Of a stretch of DNA of 10,072 nucleotides, positions 6,400-10,072 are shown piece after piece. The position numbers were made by a program, and so were the translations under genes. The notes beneath the pieces are model-generated. The model worked only from the letters and a program-made list of their open reading frames with translations, was not told the origin of the DNA and did not search any database. The DNA is taken from NCBI GenBank assembly GCA_937925595.1, contig CALALQ010000275.1, positions 1-10,072 of the forward strand, written 5' to 3'. Positions within the stretch are counted from its first letter, which is position 1; each line of letters starts with the position of its first letter. Source of the stretch: an uncultured Demequina sp. Lineage in GTDB: Bacteria; Actinomycetota; Actinomycetes; Actinomycetales; Demequinaceae.

Positions 6400-6705
6400 T
6401 CAGCGAGCTATGCTCCGGAGCCTCAGTTCAGCGGCGTCCGCTACCCGCTGGTAGCGGTGATCGGCGAGGTTGCGCACCACCGAGGACGGAGTGCGCGGGT
6501 TCGCGATGAGCGCGAGGAGCACCTCTTCGCGATGGTCGTGACTCAACGAGATGAGCGCGCCCACGGGGCAGTCGGGGCGCTGGGCCACCGCCGCCCTCAC
6601 CGACGCGTCGCGGTGCACGGCAAGCGAGAGCAGATTCGCCCCCGTCACCTCTGGGTCCTGCGCCATCGCCAAGTCCTGCGAGAACTCGGGCGCCCATGCC
6701 GTCAT
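6400..6705 (-). CDS. Small variant leucine-rich-repeat (LRV-like) protein, function unknown
   Basis: This is a 101-residue protein built almost wholly of about three 24-residue alpha-helical repeats: residues ~24-47 ([23 protein letters not shown]), 48-72 (ending LIANPRTP) and 74-97. The pattern L..LA.....VR.AVA..P..P is characteristic of leucine-rich repeat variant (LRV) proteins, which form a curved binding surface. There is no signal peptide or membrane segment, so it is probably cytoplasmic and a protein- or nucleic-acid-binding scaffold. Residues 36-62 are identical to residues 39-65 of the neighbouring larger protein at 15 of 27 positions, so the two are paralogues. An alternative ATG at 6666 (residue 14) has a better-placed AGGA 7 nt upstream, so the start is uncertain. 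It follows its paralogue by 49 nt and ends just before the infA promoter. I do not know its function. Confidence 0.8.
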   Translation of the reverse strand: MTAWAPEFSQDLAMAQDPEVTGANLLSLAVHRDASVRAAVAQRPDCPVGALISLSHDHREEVLLALIANPRTPSSVVRNLADHRYQRVADAAELRLRSIAR

Positions 6706-6754
6706 GCGGCAAGCCTAGACCTTCAACGCGCGCCGGGCACTCATTGAAGAACGC

Positions 6755-7471
6755 TTATTCCTTGGGCTTGAAACCGCGAACTGGAGCGGTGCGCGTGGGC
6801 ACCGGAGCGTCGGGCGTGGAGTGGGGAGCGAAGATCTGGGGCACCGCCGGCGTCGAGTGGCTCCACGACTCCTGCGCGGTGGGCGCGTGCGTGGGGTCCG
6901 CCACGGGATTGGTGATGGGCGAGCGGGTGGCGATGTCGACGACGTTGGCCGTCGGCTCCAGCTGGGGGACCACCGTGCCATCGGCGGTCATCTGCCCCTG
7001 CTGAATCTGCTCGAGGACGGGAGTCACGTGCTCCGCGAGTTCCGGAGTGTGCTCGTCCTCCTCCTCTTCGTGGACCACTCCGGGCACCTCGGAGTCGAGT
7101 CGGGCCGCGGCAGCCGCCCTGACTTCCTTCTTCTTGTGGAACGCGAGCTCCTCGAGAATCTCCTCCGGCAGCGACGGATTCTCAATGAGGGCCTTGAGGA
7201 CCTCGACGTGGCGGTCCGCCGCGAGGTAGGCCATCACCGTGCGCTGAGCGATGGGGTTGCGGGCTACCGCACAGCGGACCTCGAGGTGATAGTCGTGAGC
7301 GAGTGTGACCATGAGGCCAAGGGGGCAGTCGTCGCGACCGGCGACGGTGGCGCGGACGAGGTGGTTCCTGCTCGCCCCAAGGGCCATGATGTGCGTCTTG
7401 TGAAGGCCAGGCTGCTGCGCTTCTTCGAGTTCGGCGCTGGCGCCCGGCGCGTAACTGAAACCTCTAGCCAT
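6755..7471 (-). CDS. Variant leucine-rich-repeat (LRV-like) protein with disordered acidic/proline-rich tail
   Basis: This is a 238-residue protein. Residues ~27-125 hold four LRV/HEAT-like repeats of 24-27 residues (for example LAHDYHLEVRCAVARNP at 58-74 and LAADRHVEVLKALIENP at 83-99). An acidic patch HEEEEDE follows at 134-140. Then comes a ~100-residue Pro/Thr/Ala-rich, probably disordered tail ending VRGFKPKE. It lacks the N-terminal cysteine cluster of iron-sulfur LRV proteins; only two cysteines, C49 and C67, are present. There is no signal peptide or membrane helix. ATG at 7471 (MARGFSYAPGAS) is chosen for its GGGAG sequence 6-7 nt upstream. A longer in-frame start at 7555 would cross the hairpin at 7490-7511 and adds no recognisable sequence. 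The tail could recruit partners while the repeats bind a ligand. Function is unknown. Confidence 0.82.
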   Translation of the reverse strand: MARGFSYAPGASAELEEAQQPGLHKTHIMALGASRNHLVRATVAGRDDCPLGLMVTLAHDYHLEVRCAVARNPIAQRTVMAYLAADRHVEVLKALIENPSLPEEILEELAFHKKKEVRAAAAARLDSEVPGVVHEEEEDEHTPELAEHVTPVLEQIQQGQMTADGTVVPQLEPTANVVDIATRSPITNPVADPTHAPTAQESWSHSTPAVPQIFAPHSTPDAPVPTRTAPVRGFKPKE

Positions 7472-7489
7472 GATCGGCTCCCTGCCCTG

Positions 7490-7511
7490 GGGGCCTCCGG
7501 GTTGAGGCCCC
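7490..7511 (-). promoter_or_regulatory. 8-bp GC hairpin just before the LRV-protein gene
   Basis: GGGGCCTC and GAGGCCCC arms are perfectly complementary with a 6-nt loop, 18 nt upstream of the ATG at 7471 and next to its GGGAG ribosome-binding site. It may act as a terminator-like stem ending map read-through, or as a leader element controlling translation of the repeat protein. I found no convincing -35/-10 pair in the 150-nt map-LRV gap. Confidence 0.5.
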
Positions 7512-7580
7512 GTTGCACAGCCGACGCTATTGGTCAATCGTTTCGATCGAGTCACCCCAGGTAAACGGCGTGTTACGTGA

Positions 7581-7609
7581 GCCGAAATGTGGCATATTGC
7601 ACATTCGGC
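7581..7609 (-). terminator. Putative terminator hairpin after map
   Basis: GCCGAATGTG and CACATTTCGGC pair over 10 bp with a one-base bulge around an 8-nt loop, 12 nt after the map stop. On the coding (minus) strand no U-run follows. On the plus strand the stem is followed by AACTTTTCT, although no plus-strand gene runs into it. It probably marks the end of the secY-adk-map transcript. Confidence 0.5.
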
Positions 7610-7621
7610 AACTTTTCTGAG

Positions 7622-8428
7622 TCAGGCTGGCGGAACAGGGACGGTGCCGTGCTTGGCGAGCTCCGCCGCTCCCCCATCACTCGCGGTCAGCACCCAGATG
7701 CCGCCCTCGTGAATCGCGACGGAGTGCTCCCAGTGGGCCGCGCGAGAGCCGTCAGCAGAGACGACCGTCCACTCGTCATCCAGGGTGCGCGAGTCGCCGG
7801 TGCCGCGCACGAACATCGGCTCGATCGCGAGGCACATGCCGGGGCGCACTTTGGGAAGGCGTCCGCGCACGCGGTAGTTGAGGACGTCGGGCTCCTGATG
7901 CATCTCGGTGCCGATGCCGTGGCCCACGAAGCCCTCGAGCGGAAACAGCCCAGCCTCGATCGCCACATCCTCAATCGCCGCAGCGACATCGTTGAGGCGG
8001 TTGGCGCTCGCCAGGGCGGCGATGCCTGCCCACATGGCGCGACGCGTCGCTTCGCTCAGCGCCACGTCTGCAGGATCCGGGCTGTCGCCAAGCACCACCG
8101 TGATGGCGCTGTCGCCGTGCCATCCCTCGACGATCGCGCCGCAGTCGATCGACACGACGTCGCCGTCCTCAAGAACCCGCTCGCCAGGGATGCCGTGGAC
8201 CACCTCGTCATTGACGGAGACGCAGACGGTCGCCGGGTAGCCGTGGTAGCCGAGAAAGTTGGAGGTGGCGCCATGCTCGGCGATCACCGTGGCGGCAGCG
8301 GCGTCGATGTCAGCCGTAGGGGCACCGATGACAGCGGCTTCGCGAGCGGCGGCAAGGGCCTTCTCGACCACGATGCCGGCACGCGCCATGACCGCCATCT
8401 GCGCGGCGGTCTTGTACTCGATGCCCAT
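7622..8428 (-). CDS. map: Type I methionine aminopeptidase
   Basis: This enzyme removes the initiator methionine from new proteins in the cytoplasm. The 268-residue pita-bread-fold product has the five metal ligands D95, D106, H170, E203 and E234 (motifs SIDCGA, GDSAIT, GHGIG, AIEPM, WEHSVA), plus the substrate-contacting histidines H78 and H177. There is no N-terminal zinc-finger or SH3-binding extension, as expected for the short type I form. The C-terminus is slightly variable (KHGTVPVPPA). ATG at 8428 is 8 nt after the adk stop with no clear Shine-Dalgarno sequence, so coupling to adk is likely. secY-adk-map is a classical order. Confidence 0.97.
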   Translation of the reverse strand: MGIEYKTAAQMAVMARAGIVVEKALAAAREAAVIGAPTADIDAAAATVIAEHGATSNFLGYHGYPATVCVSVNDEVVHGIPGERVLEDGDVVSIDCGAIVEGWHGDSAITVVLGDSPDPADVALSEATRRAMWAGIAALASANRLNDVAAAIEDVAIEAGLFPLEGFVGHGIGTEMHQEPDVLNYRVRGRLPKVRPGMCLAIEPMFVRGTGDSRTLDDEWTVVSADGSRAAHWEHSVAIHEGGIWVLTASDGGAAELAKHGTVPVPPA

Positions 8429-8436
8429 GAGGGACG

Positions 8437-8997
8437 TCAGGAGAGCGCGGCGACGAGGCGGTCAGTGACCTCGTCGATCTCGCCAAGGCCGTCGACCTGC
8501 ACGAGCAGGCCGCGACCGGCATAGAAGGCAGTGAGCGGCGCCGTCGAGGTCGCGTACACGTCAAGGCGAGTGCGGATGACCTCTTCGGTGTCGTCGGCGC
8601 GGCCCTCAATCTCGGCGCGCTTGAGCAGTCGCTTGGTCACCTCGTCGAAATCGGCCGTGAGCTCGATCGCCGCGTCAAGGTGGGCGCCAAGATCAGCCAG
8701 CATCGCGTCGAGCTCGACCGCCTGATCGGGGTTACGGGGGTAACCGTCGAGCAGGAAGCCGGCCGCAGCGTCGGGCTGGGAGAGGCGATCGCGAACCATC
8801 GCGTTGGTCACCGAGTCGGGAACCAGCTGGCCGGCGTTCATGTACTCCTGCGCCTGCTTGCCGAGCTCCGTGCCGCCCTTGACGTTGGCGCGGAAGATGT
8901 CGCCGGTCGAGATGGCGGGGATGCCGTAGCGCTCGGCGAGACGGGCCGCCTGAGTGCCCTTGCCTGCACCCGGGGGGCCCAAGAGGATTGCGCGCAT
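8437..8997 (-). CDS. adk: Adenylate kinase (short form, no LID insertion)
   Basis: This enzyme catalyses ATP + AMP to 2 ADP in the cytoplasm. The 186-residue product has the P-loop GPPGAGKGT at 7-15, STGDIFR at 30-36 for AMP binding, [10 protein letters not shown] at 80-89 with R88, and the short LID segment around 127-144 (GRADD...R142, R144). It lacks the ~30-residue zinc/LID insertion of long adenylate kinases, as is usual in actinobacteria. Its ATG overlaps the secY stop by one base (TAATG), which indicates translational coupling to secY; a GAAGGG 11 nt upstream lies inside secY. Confidence 0.97.
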   Translation of the reverse strand: MRAILLGPPGAGKGTQAARLAERYGIPAISTGDIFRANVKGGTELGKQAQEYMNAGQLVPDSVTNAMVRDRLSQPDAAAGFLLDGYPRNPDQAVELDAMLADLGAHLDAAIELTADFDEVTKRLLKRAEIEGRADDTEEVIRTRLDVYATSTAPLTAFYAGRGLLVQVDGLGEIDEVTDRLVAALS

Positions 8998-10072
8998 TAC
9001 TTGAGGAACCCTTCGTAGTGACGCTGCTCCAACTGAGACTGGATGCGCTTCACGGTGTCGAGACCAACACCCACGAGGATGAGGATCGAGGTGCCGCCGA
9101 ACGGGATCGACGTGGACACGCCCATCGCGACGAATGCGAGGAGCGGCGCGAGAGCGACGATCGCGAGGTAGATCGAACCGGCAGCGGTGATGCGCGACAG
9201 CACGTAGTTGAGGAAGTCAGCGGTGGGCTTGCCCGGGCGAATGCCGGGGATGAAGCCACCGTACTTCTTCATGTCATCCGCAACCTGGTCAGGGTTGAAG
9301 GTGATGGCCGTGTAGAAGTACGCGAAGAAGACGATGAGCAGGATGTACAGCGCGATGTGTCCAGGCGCCGACGGATCCGCGAGGTTGTTCTGCGTCCAGA
9401 CCACCCACGCGGCAGGCTCGTCTCCAGAGAACTGCGAGATCACCGAGGGCAGCGTGAGCAGCGACGACGCGAAGATGACCGGGATGACACCCGACATGTT
9501 GATCTTCAGGGGGATGTACGTCGAGGAGCCGCCAAGTGTGCGGCGACCAACAACGCGCTTGGCGTACTGCACCGGGATGCGGCGCTGGCTCTGCTCCACG
9601 AACACGATGACTGCGATGACCACGAGCACGAGAATCGCGAGCAGCAGGGTGTTGGTGGGGCCATTGGTGGACCTCCATACGGAGCCGATGGCCTGCGGGA
9701 ACGAGGCGGCGATCGAGGCGAAGATCAGCAGCGACATGCCATTGCCGACTCCGCGCTCCGTGATGCGCTCACCGAGCCACATGACAAACACCGTGCCGGC
9801 GGTCATGGTGATGACCATGAGCGTGATGTTCACCCACGAGTCATCGGGGATGACAGGAGCCGCGCAGCCCGGGAAGAAGCTTCCGTTGCGCGCAAGCGTG
9901 ATGTACGACGCGGACTGGAGGGCCGCAAAGCCCACCGTGATGTAGCGCGTGTACTGGGTCAGCTTGGCCTGACCCTCCTGCCCCTCGCGATACAGGGTCT
10001 CGAAGCGCGGGATCAGCACGCGCAGCAGCTGCACGATGATCGACGCGGTGATGTACGGCATGATGCCGAGCG
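8997..10072 (-). CDS. secY: Protein translocase subunit SecY, 5' end cut off by the window edge
   Basis: SecY is the channel subunit of the SecYEG translocon in the cytoplasmic membrane. The frame is open to the right edge: Leu-Gly-Ile precedes [13 protein letters not shown]. About 358 residues are visible, and roughly the first 75-80, including TM1 and the plug, lie outside. Visible landmarks are TM2 ([12 protein letters not shown]), [15 protein letters not shown] before TM5, the cytoplasmic C5 loop [12 protein letters not shown], whose arginine is important for SecA work in E. coli, and the C-terminal [17 protein letters not shown]. The stop overlaps the adk start. The methionine at 10061 is internal and is not the start. 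Confidence 0.97.
   Translation of the reverse strand, partial: LGIMPYITASIIVQLLRVLIPRFETLYREGQEGQAKLTQYTRYITVGFAALQSASYITLARNGSFFPGCAAPVIPDDSWVNITLMVITMTAGTVFVMWLGERITERGVGNGMSLLIFASIAASFPQAIGSVWRSTNGPTNTLLLAILVLVVIAVIVFVEQSQRRIPVQYAKRVVGRRTLGGSSTYIPLKINMSGVIPVIFASSLLTLPSVISQFSGDEPAAWVVWTQNNLADPSAPGHIALYILLIVFFAYFYTAITFNPDQVADDMKKYGGFIPGIRPGKPTADFLNYVLSRITAAGSIYLAIVALAPLLAFVAMGVSTSIPFGGTSILILVGVGLDTVKRIQSQLEQRHYEGFLK

Noticed and set aside
7472..7555. 28-codon N-terminal extension of the larger LRV protein
   Set aside because: It crosses a strong GC hairpin and the GGGAG ribosome-binding site that serves the ATG at 7471.
7581..7620. Terminator for a plus-strand gene, because T-rich sequence follows the stem on that strand
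   Set aside because: There is no supportable plus-strand gene that could end here. The stem is better explained as lying after map.

Overview
All recognisable genes in this window lie on the minus strand, so transcription runs from the right edge (position 10072) to the left edge. The content is the actinobacterial secY / alpha-operon translation cluster followed by the rplM-rpsI-glmM cluster. The base composition is GC-rich (roughly two thirds G+C by eye). Adk is short and lacks a LID insertion, and RpoA, S9 and L17 have actinobacterial sequence signatures. There is no rpsD between rpsK and rpoA. Together these point to a high-GC actinobacterium, most likely of the order Micrococcales. The genus cannot be fixed from the sequence alone.

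In transcription order there are four blocks. (1) secY (5' end cut off by the window), adk and map, tightly packed and followed by a putative hairpin terminator: protein export, nucleotide balance and N-terminal methionine removal. (2) Two adjacent paralogous genes for proteins with about 24-residue variant leucine-rich (LRV/HEAT-like) repeats. Their role is unknown, and they are the only unfamiliar genes here. (3) A sigma-70/SigA-type promoter, then infA, rpmJ, rpsM, rpsK, rpoA, rplQ and truA: translation initiation factor 1, ribosomal proteins bL36, uS13, uS11 and bL17, the RNA polymerase alpha subunit, and tRNA pseudouridine synthase. (4) A roughly 420-bp gene-free stretch with two long inverted repeats and a very good promoter, then rplM, rpsI and glmM (3' end cut off): ribosomal proteins uL13 and uS9, and phosphoglucosamine mutase for cell-wall precursor synthesis.

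Most protein-coding content is conserved housekeeping. The less ordinary content is the repeat-protein pair wedged between map and infA, and the dense, often perfect, hairpins in the spacers: truA-rplM, rpsK-rpoA, rpmJ-rpsM, infA-rpmJ and the gap upstream of the repeat-protein genes. No mobile element, CRISPR array, tRNA or rRNA was found. Two start codons predicted by simple longest-ORF reading (infA and the larger repeat protein) are moved downstream here, as are those of rpoA and rpsI, on the basis of ribosome binding sites and family alignment.
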